Assembly: GCA_026413225.1 (NCBI GenBank)
Contig: CM048557.1
Coordinates: forward strand, 3,038,001 to 3,102,000
Length of the DNA: 64,000 bases
Direction of reading: 5' to 3'
Origin: Otis tarda
Taxonomy: Eukaryota > Chordata > Aves > Otidiformes > Otididae
The notes under the pieces were generated by a model that was given only the letters and a program-made list of their open reading frames with translations, was not told the DNA's origin and searched no databases. The position numbers and the translations under genes are program-made. This document shows positions 13,279 to 26,951 of the stretch, one piece after another; the stretch's first letter is position 1; every line of letters begins with the position of its first letter.

Positions 13279-14823
13279 CATAGAATCATAGAATCATAGA
13301 ATGGTTAGAGTTGGAAGGGACCTTCAAAGGTCATCTAGTCCAACCCCCCTGCAAGAAGCAGGGACATCCCTGACTAGATCAGGTTGCTCAGAGCCTCATC
13401 CAGCCTGGCCTTGAACATTTCCAGGGATGGGGCATCCACCACCTCTCTGGGCAACCTGTTCCAGTGCTCTACAACTCTCATTGTAAAATATTTTTTTCTA
13501 ATATCTAATCTAAACCTACCTCCTTCTAATTTAAACCCATTACCCCTTGTCCTATCACAACAGGCCCTACTGAACAGCTTCTTCCCATCTTTCCTGTAGG
13601 CCCCCTTGAGGTATTGGAAGACTGCTATCAGGTCTCCCCAGAGCCTCCTCTTCTCCAGGCTGAACAGCCCCAACTCTCTCAGCCTGTCCTCATAGGAGAG
13701 GTGCTCCAGCCCTCTGATCATCTTTGTGGCCCTCCTCTGGACCCTTTCCAACTGGTCCATGTCCTTCTTGTGTTGGGGACTCCAGAACTGGACACAGTAC
13801 TCCAGGTGGGGTCTCACCAGGGCAGAGTAGAGGGGCAGAATCACCTCCCTCGACCTGCTGGCCACGCTCCTCTTGATGCAGCCCAGGATGCAGTTGGCCT
13901 TCTGGGCCGCAAGGGCGCATTGCCCACTCATGTTGAGCCTCTCGTCTACCAGCACTCCCAAGTCTTTCTCCTCAGGGCTGCTCTCAATCCATTCTCCACC
14001 CAGCCTGTATTTGTGCCTGGGATTGCCATGACCCAGGTGCAGGACCTTGCACTTGGCCTGGTTGAACTTCATGAGGTTGGCACAGGCCCACCTCTCCAGC
14101 CTGTCAAGGTCCCTCTGGATGGCATCCCTCCCTTCCAGCGAGTCGACGGCACCACACAGCTTGGTGTCATCGGCGAACTTGCTGAGGGTGCACTCTATCC
14201 CACTGTCCATGTCGCCGACAAAGATGTTGAACAGGGCCGGGCCCAACACGGACCCCTGAGGGACGCCACTGGTGACCGGTCTCCACTTGGACATTGAGCC
14301 GTTGACCACCACTCTCTGAGTGCGGCCATCCAGCCAACTCCTTATCCACCGAGTGGTCCATCCATCGAACCCATGCCTCTCTAGTTTAGAGAGAAGGATG
14401 TCGTGCGGGACAGTGTCAAAAGCTTTGCACAAGTCCAGGTAGATGATATCCGTTGCTCGTCCCTTGTCCACCGATGCTGTTACCCTGTCATAAAAGGCCA
14501 CCAAATTGGTCAGGCACGATCTGCCCTTGGTGAAGCCATGTTGGCTGTCACCAACCACCTCCTTGCTCTCCATGTGCCTTAGCATGGTTTCCAGGAGAAT
14601 CTGCTCCATGACCTTGCCAGGCACGGAGGTGAGGCTGACCGGCCTGTAGTTACCCGGGTCTTCCTTACTCTCCTTTTTAAAAATGGGGGTTATGTTCCCT
14701 CTCTTCCAGTCATTGGGGACCTCACCAGACCGCCACGATTTCTCAAATATGATGGCCAGTGGCTTGGCAACTTCATCCGCCAGTTCCCTCAGGACGCGCG
14801 GATGGATCTCATCAGGCCCCATG
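13279..14823 (-). mobile_element. CR1 LINE, 5'-truncated, long open ORF2
   Basis: The left edge carries the reverse complement of the CR1 tail (ATAGAATCATAGAATC repeats, then GGTTAGAGTTGGAAGGGACC), so the element reads on the minus strand with its 3' end at about 13279. The match to the second copy at 23353-25045 stops abruptly at about 14823, which marks the 5' truncation usual for LINE insertions. About 1.5 kb remains, covering most of the reverse-transcriptase part of ORF2 and the 3' tail. The element lies in the same orientation as PPFIBP2, inside its intron. It is young, since the ORF2 frame is unbroken. Confidence 0.97.
13374..14823 (-). CDS. CR1 ORF2 fragment: reverse transcriptase, C-terminal part
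   Basis: An uninterrupted frame of about 480 codons runs from the truncation point to a stop at 13374. It encodes the non-LTR reverse transcriptase that copies CR1 RNA at the target site. Counting from a possible start at 14837 (partly in flanking DNA), landmarks are [13 protein letters not shown] near residue 63, [14 protein letters not shown] near 99, the catalytic-Asp block [13 protein letters not shown] near 133, [10 protein letters not shown] near 191 and the active-site FADD at 221-224. The terminal WNRLPREVV block typical of CR1 is also present. The endonuclease domain and ORF1 are missing, so it cannot mobilise on its own. There is no evidence that it is expressed. Confidence 0.93.
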
Positions 14824-15530
14824 TGGTGAGTTTCCATAGTTGTAGTCTAAGGTGGGTCTTGAGGACACTCCTGTCCTGTGTAGGGATATTAGGAAGATGA
14901 TAATGTGTTTTTACTGGGAAAGAGCATCAGCTTGATGTCTAGTGATTGAGACAAAGTCAATTTAAGAATTTTCAGGTTTTTTTCTTACTGTTTCCTTTTC
15001 CTGTCTCAAGTTTTCCTCTGTTCAAGTTCGCATTAAATAAGAGACAAAAAAGAAGCCTCAAGAAGGAAATATTTTTCTATTCATTGCTAACAAAAAGAGA
15101 TGCAACGAATGAAAATCATCAAAGATGTTCTTATAGCAAACTCACGTTCCCCGAACCACCTAATAACACATAAAAGCTAGTATATGTTATGACTTACCGC
15201 ATACTTATGACTGGGAATTCATTTTGAGTATAAATAGCACAGGGTTTTAGACTGAAGAAGACAATAAAGTACTACAAATTTTTCTTAGCTAGTAATAGTA
15301 AACAGCACAGTATTTGCTTGCTTACATGAATAAGGATGTCATGATCTTACAAGTGAACTGTCTGTAAATTCTTATAGACACTAGTTTCATTAAACCTTGG
15401 AAGGAAAAACATCTCTGATTAATACCAACTAAAATGAAGTGAAGGCAGTAGAGATGAAAGGCTCAATTTCATTCATAATTTTAAATCTTTCAACTGAGGT
15501 TATTATCCATTAAAGAAATCCTTAAAATAA

Positions 15531-15552
15531 ATATATATATATATATATATAT
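15531..15552. repeat. (AT)11 microsatellite
   Basis: Eleven perfect AT units lie inside the PPFIBP2 intron. It is ordinary simple sequence and likely to vary in length. Confidence 0.95.
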
Positions 15553-18500
15553 GTATCAGTACTATTCAAAATTTGTATTTAGACTTCAAAAAGCAGGCAC
15601 TGGTGAGAGAAGAATGTACCCATGTTTGATATCATCAGAAAGACAAACAAACGAAACCCCAAACCATATCTGTACCCTTATCATGCCAATAATACAAGGC
15701 ATAATTCTGAGATGTGCTAAAGATTCTAGCTTTCAGCAATCAAAACTGCACTAGCTTCAAGTCACTGGGATCACAAATACTAAGCAAGGACTTAAAAGTG
15801 CTTTGCTTTGCTGGATTTGGGCCAGAATACTCAACAAAAGTTACAAAACTTTCCCATGAGTAACTTTCCTTGTCTGGAACAGGACATACCCACAGATCTC
15901 AGTGCATCACTAAGCGAACATTACCCTTCACACCACCCCATCAAATACTCTCTCCTTTGTGGAATTATTTTTAAACTAGTTCCCCATGGGTTGCCACTGT
16001 AGTCCCTTTTATTCTCCTGGATGAAATGGAAAATGGAGAATTCCTCTGAACGCAACAACTAATGCACTTCATACTAGATAAAGAAGTGACATAAATGCAG
16101 AGTTCAACTCTTTGTTTTAATTCAGAAAGCTTCCTGTTTTACTGCTTAAATTCAAATGAATCACAGGCTTGCTTCTTTTATTTGCTTTCCACGCAGTTTC
16201 GTATAAGGATATATATTGCTCACCAGAAGGACAAGAACACACCCTGAAAAACAGAAGTAAAAGTGCGTAGGAGTAAATAATTACATTTCTTTGCATTAGT
16301 TTAAACCTTTACATCATCATGCTGCAAAGCACATTAAGTTTTATCACCAGACATTAAGAATTTTGATCTCCTTGCAGACTGACGCAAAAAAGAGATTCCA
16401 CAGTGCAAACAGAACACTACGTGTTACCAGTATACTCTACCGTTAACAGCAATTATTTGTGTGTAGCTTTATTATAGATAGCTGAAGTGGGGAAAAATGT
16501 GGTTCAAGTACTAGAATTTTATAGATAGTCAGGAAAAATGAGTTTGGTTTTGAACTCTTGCAAAAAGACATTGTATAGCCTTGAGCAAGTAACAGTCTTC
16601 CTGTGCCTCACAACTGTCATTGTGTTTTTAATACTCAACACCGTGGTTTTCTAGTGCACTACTGGAACACAAGTAATCATCATAAATGTCCACCTTAGAG
16701 GAGTAGAAAGAAAGGAAAAAAAATATTGGAATTAAGCAATTCCAAGCAGTTCAATTCTGGGTTCCACAGACAGTGGATGAAGGAAGTTAAATGTTGCTCC
16801 ACAGTAACGTGTGGCAGGAAGAACAATACAAGTAATAAAAAAAGGAAAACAACTTTTAAGTTACACATTTCCCATACCCTGATCACACAAGCACATTTTG
16901 AGTTCAAAGTTCCTTGCAATTAGCTGAATGGCTTCAAAGAAAAATTCCTTTTGGGCAAATACATAATCGATTCAGAAAACAGCACTACTGGTAACTTACA
17001 AAAATAAGTTACTAAGCAGAAGTAAAGACAGAAGTAGAAAGCTTAGCCAGTCTGAAAATCTCCTCTCCTCAGTTTATATTGTATACATTCATCTATCGCC
17101 CAACTTTCATCACTCTGCGCAGTAGATACCATTTCTGATCTCTCACTTTTCCTTGCCCCTTAACTTCTGATCCCCTGCATTCATTCTTATTATCTCAGCC
17201 TTTTAGCTCTAAAATTGCTTGAGTTTTAGAAAAAAATTCCTAGTAATACACAACTCAACCATCAGTGGTTAAAAAGAGATCTTCCTAAAACTGCTGACTC
17301 CTTTAGTTCATAAAACAGCAAAAACCAACAAAAGCCCCACAAATCCCAAAAGCTACTTCTATACTGGGGTAAGGATGACTTTCTATAAAGCTGAAATACT
17401 CAAGGGTAACAGTTTTGATATCTGATCAACATTATAAGCATACATTTTCTCTGGCCTTTCAGTCAGTCATTGCACTGCTAGAGAACTCTCTTTTTTTTTA
17501 CCTGAGTTTTTACTCAATGAGCATATAGGTTGTCCAAGTTCTTCCTCTCTCCTTCAAGACTACAAAGTGTCATTTTCTTTGAAGCACAAGTCTCTCTTTT
17601 CATGAAGACAGCCTTGAAAATGTGAATTTATGTAAACTAGTAGTAAAGTCTAGATGGGACATAATTCAGCCTCCTTGTTCCTAAGCCTTCTGTCAAAGGA
17701 GTGAAGAGGTAGCTCACACAATCCTTTCTTCTAATACTGTAATGCAAAATACATCACAAATGGTGTGTTTTGAATCATAGCTTAGATTAGCTTCTCCTCA
17801 AATCTCTGCTTTCAGATCTTTAACTACAAGGAACAGTAATTGTTGAGCTGGATTAGCAGGAAGCCCTAGGAAAAAATTTCCAAGCCTAGAAGCATTAATG
17901 ACCACATTTAGATGCAAGCTTCATGCAGCTCAGATGATTTTCAACCGAACTTTATTTACAACCACATGTGGAATCCTTGAGACAATTTTCAAGAACTATC
18001 TATAATTTCTTATGCAAATTAGCTATGTAATTACTCAACCTTTTTCCTTTTAGACTCTAAACTGTGATGTGCAGCACATTAGGTACTGTATACACAACTG
18101 CAGCAAAAACATCACTCCTACTCAGAAACACAAGCTAAGCAGCCTTACAGCTGGTGAAAAAAGGAAGATGCATTATGCAGCTGTGATGGAGATTTGAAGC
18201 CAAGTCTACATCACACAAGAAAAACAGGATCAACACATTTTATTAAAGACAACAAAGAACAAATACTTGCACCAGTTTTTCCTATTTTTTTTTTGGTATT
18301 TTTATACACACAGAAAAGTGTCTTTAGGGCCAGTGAAACCAGTAGTCTAGTTAAAACAGTGTTGTGAGACAACAAATACATCTTTCTGTACAAAATCCAG
18401 AATTGTTTGTAGTAAGCAGTAGTAAGCTACTAGTAACACGAATACTGTTTCATGAAAAAAATGAATCTCTGAAAGCATAGGGAAAATAAGGGCATTCGGT

Positions 18501-21500
18501 TTGTGAGGAAATGAAAGCATCTTATTTCATAAAAATTATACAATTTGGATTTTTAAAAAGACTTTTAAAAAACAATTTCATTGCCTTAAAGTAGGAAGTT
18601 GAGAAGCTATGATTTTGAATTTAAAGAAATCCAGTGTTTGATAACACTTGCTTGAATTTAAATCCTAGCAATCTTTTCACTAGCCTATTAAACAACTGCG
18701 TGACTTGTACTGAAAAACAGATCACATCATATAAACCACAAAAGAACCTTTGTGTCTCAGACTTTCAATCCTATGGGGTTACAGCCATCATGGTTTAACT
18801 GCCTTTCTTTGCTACATATTGTATCTGCAGCTATTTACATTTCTGTTTCTTCTCCATCCTTTTTCAAAACTTGATACAAATACCTACAACGTATGGATTT
18901 TGTTTTGCATAAACACAATGCAGTACTGCATTTATGGTATGTTGATGTAGGTGTCTAGGTCATTACTGTATTTTGTTGTTTTAGACTGACAGAACTGTTT
19001 ATTATATAGTCAAAGAATGTAAAGTAGCATATTTCAGTTGCAAAGATTCTTCATTTTAAATTTTTTTAATTCTTATTTTGAAGAAAATTTCTAATTTTGT
19101 TGTTTTGCTGGAAAGGCAGGAACATAAGCAAGGGAAATCAATATCAACTTGATCAGTAAATCACTGTTTGGCTTGGACCTTCAAAGGACAATTTTAACTT
19201 CTACAAAGTAATTTTAAACAACTATTTTTGTAAAAGATCATTATGTGTTTATACTAAACAAGGTCTCCATGCTTTCAAGCTCTGTAAGATTCTGTAGTAC
19301 TGCCCTGCTTCCAGAGGGAATCCATCATTACTACAAACAGAATTCAGGGAGTCTTCACTCTCCATCTTGTGCTCGGACCCACACTATCTGTGAGAAAATA
19401 TCCTTAGGAGAGTGAGACTATGGGAAGTATGTTTTGGGACAGTAGCCGAAATAGCTAGAATGACCTCTTGCAAGGTTAAGCACTCAAAATTGAGGAAATT
19501 CCAAACTTCAGGTTGCTCTAGCAACCTTGGGTAAGGAATGAGTAGACAACACTGCACATGCACAATCAATATGCAAGTTGCCATGATTTTCACTTGCTTT
19601 TTTCACATAGATCAAACTGCACTAGAAGTGTTATGCAAGGTCTTAATTTGAAGGCTATTGCATGTGTAAAGCCCCTGCAAAATACAGTATCAAATGGCTG
19701 TAATGATTATTAAAGTCTGCATACAGTTTGTAAGGCCATGTCTTAGAATTGTTAACAAACCTAAAGGAAAGACCAGAGATAGCTAATGTGAAAAAATATT
19801 TATTAAATTAATAGAAAGACAGTGAGCTGCTATATTTTTAAAGTTTTAAAAGGCTTTAAATTGCTATAAATCTGTTATTGCTGACAACATCTAAGAAATC
19901 AACTAATTAGCTCTTCCAAAGTTGAGTATCTGAAGCTAAATGCCAGCACCTAACAAGCTGTTAGAAGTGTTATAAAACAAAGATAAATGTTGAACTACAA
20001 ATTATATACCCTAAATATTGGTGTCGACTTTTTACATTTTGCCCTTTAATTTCCATGATGGTTAAACATCACCATTTTTATCTTTTTGTCCCTCACAATA
20101 TTCTTGATACATTATTTTCTAGAACTGTTACGACAGGAAGTTATATATTCCTCTATCAAAGATCTGATTTCAAGTAATTTATTACTTAATTTCCTTTCTT
20201 ATATTTCTATTGCTGTAAGATCTATGCATATATATGCTCTACCTAATGGTTTCAAAAAATCACTATAGTATAGTACAACTTCACAAATGTTCATTGTAAC
20301 TAATGCATACCAGTAATGAGATAAACAAGTGCTGTAGGTACATTTATTTTGTTCAGAAAAAAGGCTAAATTATTGATTGAAAAATAACAGAAAATGAAAA
20401 GGAAATACACTAATCATAAATAAAGCACAGCCTATTAACACAATTAAAATTTATTTAGAAAATAGAATAGAATAACTGCAGCTGTTGTTCAATTACTCCA
20501 ATCTATAATGAAAGAAATTGCTCATTATTTAAATTATTCTGTTTCTGTTATGATTATTTCAACTACAGTGTGTGTCAGTTCAGTGTTCTATAATGAAATT
20601 CTACAAAGATCTCTGTATTAAATTTACAAAAAGTTATACACCTTTACTATAGAAACTAAATTTTGAATTTGAAAATACTGTGAACCTTGAATAGGACATA
20701 ATTGATAAAAACATAAAGCCATCTGGAAGTATACAGATTGAAAAGAAAAAAACAGAAGCTATGCTCTGGTCATTCTAGACAATCACAAGAGGCTTGTACT
20801 GTCCATCAGCTCCATGCATGTATTTCAGATAAGACCTACCCACCAACCCCCCAACACACACCACAAAAAATAGGATTAAGTGCTCTCTGTCTGGTCTGGA
20901 CAATTTCAATCGCTTATAAAGCAGAACGGAGTTGTCTATCTTCTTCTCTTACAAGTGCTGTGAAACTAGTCCTTACATTCTGAATGAATCCTACGATGAT
21001 GTATGACTATTCACAGGCAAAGGATGAGGTCACTAGGAAATATTTTGATTTGCTATTATTTATGTAGGTACTCGGTGAAAACCTTATTTCAGAAAACCTA
21101 AAATTCACCCAAAGGGGTTCAAATGAGAGTGTTCGTATTTTTTGTCCACTCCTGCATTTTTAATCCAAGTTCTAATCACTTTACTGGAGACGACTTAGTA
21201 GTCTAACATCCAGGAACACAGTGTAGCTCTGGAACTTTAACTTCATTGTTTTCATAGTAAAATTATGATAGTGCAGAACAATAAAAGAAAAAAAAAGAAG
21301 AAAAAACCCCACAAACAAGTCCTTCTTCAAATTCTGGCAAATAGATCCCATGAGGAAAATATATTAAATTTGAATTAAAATATTAATCTCTTAAGTAGAA
21401 TTTCCTCTAAAGGCCCCTTTTTCGGCAAGGGTGTGGGAAGTGGCTGGGTTTGTAGCACACAGCCAAAGCAATGAACTGAACACAAGCATTCTGCCACTGC

Positions 21501-23352
21501 AAGAAAAGGGAATTTAAACATGCATACTCCTTGGAAATCTTACTGACAAACTTTTTAATCATTTATATTTCACTATTAATACTGAAATATCAGTAGACAC
21601 CCATGTGACAATATCATTTAACTTTCTCATTATTTTCAGTAAGCAATAATTGCAGAAGCTCTGGTTAAAAGGAAATTCAATAATTATGCTGATTACTTGG
21701 TGAATTTGAAGAGACTCTGGAGCTGCAGCAGACTATAATATTGCAACAGGAGTTTTTAGATCTTACAATTATGGTCCTTATTCATAAAAGGAAATAATGG
21801 ATTTCCAGATTGTTGATAGAGAAAAGCAGTTTGACATAAAAGTAAAATAAATATTATTTTAATTCAGTAGGATATATTGCAAAGAAAAAATAATCAAAAT
21901 CTATAGTCCTATAAAGAAACATATTTTAGTAAATGGGTACAAGCTGAATAAAACAGAAAGTAATGACTTGGTCAAACCTTAGAGGGAAGCAATGCCAAAG
22001 TCACGCACCTCAGTAAAGAATGCACAGACAGATCTGACATATGGGTGCTTTCTTTAGAGAAAGCCTCTGTTTGGAGTGCAAGTCATTCTAGCTAATGGAT
22101 AAGTCATGTTCATTGACAATCACATTAGCCCTTTTTGCTATTTTAGTCAAATAAGGCTAATCATTTAGCATGCCTAATTTATATAGCTATGAGGGTGGGT
22201 TATCAGCACAGATGTACTGAAGCATAAAAGACTTGGGAACGCTGCCCTATCTGTCAAATTTGATCAAGCCCAATGAAATTCAATTTGTTAATCTTGCTTC
22301 ATAATCCTACCCTCATGCACTCTAAACACTAATACATTTTGTATTGCACTGAGATGCACAGTCTACAATAAGACTTTTTATTTGGATTAATCAGAATCAT
22401 GCATGAGCCATGTTAACATTTGGAGTAAGGGATATGACTTTAAATTAGAAGGCTAAAAGTAAGACTACAAATCTGTTAATACTTGTAATATGTATTTGTA
22501 TGCCCAGTTCTTACCTTAAAGGACAAGACCACAATGTAATATTTTAATAACAACTATGGCTAATAAAAGAAATTGGGACTGTTTTCTCATTAAACAGAGA
22601 GCATGCTGATTTTACATGTGTATATATACACATCTACTCAAGCTCCAAAAAGTAACCAATGCAAATTACGCATCTCAACTTCTCACTTAAACACTAAAAT
22701 AGTGTTTAATGCTCATTTTGTGCCTAGAGCAAATGTTTCTGAGGCCAAGAGAAGAGCATAGCACATACTCAGGCCTCATTCCAAAGGAAAGATATTTTTC
22801 GTCAGCTACATAAGGTTCCAACTGTCATTACGGTTAGCTTCAGCCTTTGAACCCAGCGCTGCCTCAAAATATCTATGGAATCTGGATACAGTGAACTGAA
22901 ATAGCAAAAGCTCTGAACAGTTGATTTTCTGGTGTTTCCAGTGTACTTTAAGAAAGCTACATTTGCACAGATTATTTGTCCAATATTTGCATAATATGGT
23001 ATATATACATCTGCAGTTAGAAGTCTCTCAGTCCTGGTTTGTTTTGTATCAGTCTTCCTTCTGAATGAGTTTCCTATTTTATTTGATTCTTTTGCCATAC
23101 AGAACAAGAGAACATCTGTTTTCCAGTCCCTGCCCAAACTGCGTACAGAAGCTCAGTGGATTGAATCAGAGAGAATCAAACTTCAATAACTACTATTTTC
23201 CTCAACTTGAGATGAACTGGAATAATAACCATATCCAAGTATAGGTTCCTGAAGATACATTTGGTCCTATTGTACCATAATGTTCAAGAAACAGTTTTGG
23301 AACACATAGAACATTAGCTAGAACAAACGACCAGAACAGACTTGAGTCAACC

Positions 23353-25045
23353 TAGAATCACAGAATGGTTAGGGTTGGAAGGGACCTTCAAAGGTCATCT
23401 AGTCCAACCCCCCTGCAAGGAGCAGGGACATCCACAACTAGATCAGGTTGCTCAGAGCCTCATCCAACCTGGTCTTCAATGTTTCCAGGCATGGGGCCTC
23501 CACCACCTTTCTGGGCAACCTGTTCCAGTGTTCTACAACCCTCATTGTAAAATATTTTTTCCTAATTTCCAATCTAAATCTAATCCCCACTATTTTAAAA
23601 ACATTACCCCTAGTCCTACTGCAACAGGCCCTACTAAACAGCCTCTCCCCATCCTTCTTGTAGGCCCCCTTGAAGTACTGGAAGACTGCTATCAGGTCTC
23701 CCCGGAGCATCCTCTTCTCCAGGCTGAACAGCCCCAACTCTCTCAGCCTGTCCTCATAAGAGAGGTGCTCCAGCCCTTTTATCATCTTTGTGGCCCTCCT
23801 CTGGACCTTCTCCAACTGGTCCATGTCCTTCTTGTGTTGGGGGCTCCAGAACTGGACACAGTACTCCAGGTGGGGTCTCACCAGGGCAGAGTAGAGGGGG
23901 AGAATCACCTCCCTCGACCTGCTGGCCACACTTCTCTTGATGCAGCCCAGGATGCAGTTGGCCTTCTGGGCCGCAAGGGCGCATTGCCCACTCATGTTGA
24001 GCTTCTCGTCCACCAGCACTCCCAAGTCCTTCTCCTCAGGGCTGCTCTCAATCCATTCTCCGCCCAGCCTGTATTTGTGCCTGGGATTGCCATGACCCAG
24101 GTGCAGGACCTTGCACTTGGCCTGGTTGAACTTCATGAGGTTGGCACGGGCCCACCTCTCCAGCCTGTCAAGGTCCCTCTGGATGACATCCCTCCCTTCC
24201 AGCGTGTCGACAGCACCACACAGCTTGGTGTCATCGGCGAACTTGCTGAGGGTGCACTCTATCCCACTGTCCATGTCGCCGACAAAGATGTTGAACAGGG
24301 CCGGGCCCAACATGGACCCCTGAGGGACGCCACTTGTGACGGGTCTCCACATGGACATCGAGCCGTTGACCACCACTCTCTGAGTGCGGCCATCCAGCCA
24401 ATTCCTTATCCACCGAGTGGTCCGTCCATCAAACCCATGTCTCTCTAGTTTAGAGAGAAGGATGTCGTGCGGGACAGTGTCAAAAGCTTTGCACAAGTCC
24501 AGGTAGATGATGTCTGTTGCTCGTCCCTTGTCCACCAATGCCGTCACCCCATCATAGAAGGCCACCAAATTGGTCAGGCACGATCTGCCCTTGGTGAAGC
24601 CATGTTGCCTGTCACCAACCACCTCCTTGCTCTCCATGTGCCTTAGCATGGTTTCCAGGAGAATCTGCTCCATGACCTTGCCAGGCACGGAGGTGAGGCT
24701 GACCGGCCTGTAGTTACCCAGGTCTTCCTTATTCCCCTTTTTAAAAATCGGGGTTATGTTCCCTCTCTTCCAGTCATTGGGGACCTCACCAGACCGCCAC
24801 AACTTCTCAAATACGATAGCCAGCGGCTTGGCAACTTCATCCGCCAGTTCCCTCAGGACGCGCGGATGGATCTCATCAGGTCCCATGGACTTGTGCACCT
24901 TTAGGTTCCTCAGATGATCCCGAACCTGCTCTTCGAGTACAATGCGCGGTTCTTCATCCTCACAGTCCCTGCTTGCACCTTCTACAGCTTGCGTGGTGGG
25001 ACAAGAACTGTTGTCGGTGAAGACTGAGGCAAAAAACCTGTCTTA
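23353..25045 (-). mobile_element. CR1 LINE, 5'-truncated, long open ORF2 (second young copy)
   Basis: This copy has the same CR1 3' end as the 13.3 kb element (CAGAATGGTTAGGGTTGGAAG at the left edge on the plus strand, element on the minus strand), and about 1.69 kb is retained. It reaches about 220 bases further 5' than the first copy, to a truncation near 25045 within the segment encoding [11 protein letters not shown]. Both copies lie in the same PPFIBP2 intron, in the same orientation, about 10 kb apart, and are closely similar. Confidence 0.97.
23438..25042 (-). CDS. CR1 ORF2 fragment: reverse transcriptase
   Basis: The frame is open from the truncation point to a stop at 23438, about 534 codons. 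It begins [13 protein letters not shown], a region upstream of the first RT block, and runs through [50 protein letters not shown], the catalytic FADD and the C-terminal WNRLPRKVV block. By hand count it differs from the 13.4 kb copy at about 36 of 482 shared residues, with more differences near the C-terminus. The endonuclease and ORF1 are absent. A 368-codon plus-strand frame across this interval (23342-24448) is an antisense shadow. Confidence 0.93.
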   Translation of the reverse strand, partial: DRFFASVFTDNSSCPTTQAVEGASRDCEDEEPRIVLEEQVRDHLRNLKVHKSMGPDEIHPRVLRELADEVAKPLAIVFEKLWRSGEVPNDWKRGNITPIFKKGNKEDLGNYRPVSLTSVPGKVMEQILLETMLRHMESKEVVGDRQHGFTKGRSCLTNLVAFYDGVTALVDKGRATDIIYLDLCKAFDTVPHDILLSKLERHGFDGRTTRWIRNWLDGRTQRVVVNGSMSMWRPVTSGVPQGSMLGPALFNIFVGDMDSGIECTLSKFADDTKLCGAVDTLEGRDVIQRDLDRLERWARANLMKFNQAKCKVLHLGHGNPRHKYRLGGEWIESSPEEKDLGVLVDEKLNMSGQCALAAQKANCILGCIKRSVASRSREVILPLYSALVRPHLEYCVQFWSPQHKKDMDQLEKVQRRATKMIKGLEHLSYEDRLRELGLFSLEKRMLRGDLIAVFQYFKGAYKKDGERLFSRACCSRTRGNVFKIVGIRFRLEIRKKYFTMRVVEHWNRLPRKVVEAPCLETLKTRLDEALSNLI

Positions 25046-26951
25046 AAATGTCTTATCTATTTCTAGTAATGGAAAATAATAAATAAGGTAAAAAATCTTC
25101 CCACCCAATTGAGCTTTTTCTTTTTAAGTAAAAATAAGTAAAGGAATAAAGCAATATGCTTTTTTAATTGGTACAAGTAGATATAATTCTGAAATCATAT
25201 GGGAAGCATTCAGTTAACATTGATGAGACTCGACAGATGCATTGTTTGGGGAATATCTTGGTTCTTTTCCCCATTAGATATCTTTATATAAGCCTGTTTT
25301 TCATATCATACTGAATATATCAATGGACATTAGACTATAAGCGTAAGTAATGTGAAGTCATAAAGTTAACTTTCTTGAAGAGGTTGCCTATTTGCTCACA
25401 TCCTATCCATGCACTGTGGAAACAAAGTCTACATACCACTGGCACGCCTGTATCTTTTTATTTTAGAGCTTGGGTACCGACACCACTACAAAACAACTGT
25501 GAATGGGACATGCAATCCACTGATTCACACAGAATATTCCTTACATTAATTGTTTTGCTTCTCTGTATCACTGTCTCCACCATCATGGCAACTAAATAAG
25601 GATGGTAAAAGCGATGCTGCTTGGAAGCCTGCAACAATTTAATTCTATTGCTTATTTATCAAGCTTAAACCCTAGAAAGTTCTGGCCACATACAATCTAA
25701 AAAAAAAAAGGAGTAGGGGAAAAGAAAATAATATTAAAAAAAAAAATCAAACCTGGCTTCTGACCTCAATTATTTTTCTAGCATGAAACTAGAATGAGCA
25801 TGTTATTTTCTTAGGCAGTCATATATTGTCATTTAATCAGTTATGCCATACATTACAACGGAAGAAATACCCAGCACTAAACACCTATCCTCTCATCCAG
25901 AACTAGCCTCACAACAACCATTTTTCAGAGCTTCCATTCACGGAAATGCTAGTGAATAGCAATGTTATCCTCTCAGTGGAAAAAAAATATACAGTCTGCA
26001 AGTCTGTAGAACTCTTTTGAAGGGAATATAAAATGGCATCTTAAGTAAAAGTGAAATTTTTTCTAAATAAAACATAGCACTGCTCAGATAAGCAATGTGA
26101 TAGGCCTGTTTGTTGAATATATGGTCTTTTACTGCTCCTAAGAGGACAATCGAGATATGTTGGAAGAACGGTCTGTTAACAGAAAAGACTGAAGCAGATG
26201 AAATCCTATGTAATGACAAACCTGGAAATCTTTAAAATCACTACAAGTTTTCTAAACTTTTCCTTGAAATGAAAAGTGACCACGAAGCCCTGACAATTCT
26301 TGGAAGAAAGTAAGTGTCTAATCTGAAAATAAATTTAAATAGAATATCTATTATTCTTTCTATTGATTTTGCTGAAGAATGGAATCATCAGTGCATCCAC
26401 GATATCACCAGTGTGTGCTGGGCTATGTATCATCACAGAAGAGAGATAATGAGTTAAAATTTCCAGATGTTTGCAGGTGATTCATGAGCACAGGTTTCGT
26501 AGCATAATTAAAGGGAGATGGGCTTCTATGTTACTTTGACTCCTTCATAGCACTGGCTAGGATCATAACCCAGAGTTTGCAATGGTGAAGAACTTATACC
26601 AGTTCCCTAGTTTATGAATTATGATTTGGAACTTGTTTTTCTTGTTCTCTTTTTACATATCTGAGGGAAGTTCACTGCTTCCCTGACTATCTGTTTACAT
26701 TTTTACAGGAAGTGAAAAAATAAAATCCCAATTAACTTCCGTTGGTTAAAATCTTTCTTGAATAAGGTTTCACATTCAGAAAACAAGGGAGAAGGAAAGA
26801 TATATCTAAATTTTCCTATCTGCCTGTAACTTGTTCCACTGGTCTTACAAAAGTTTGTTGTGGAGTTATATCTATCGCATTCACATTTACACTTCTGTAT
26901 ATCTTAGCAGTCTATTAAAGCTTGCACATTTAGAATAAAGTGAAGACTCAT

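Noticed and set aside
13614..14297. 227-codon plus-strand frame (and 368 codons at 23342-24448)
   Set aside because: Antisense shadows of CR1 ORF2. They occur in both copies at the same place and match no protein of their own.
22802..23137. 111-codon minus-strand frame inside the PPFIBP2 intron
   Set aside because: No match to liprin-beta or any family I know, and no paired acceptor and donor of good quality.
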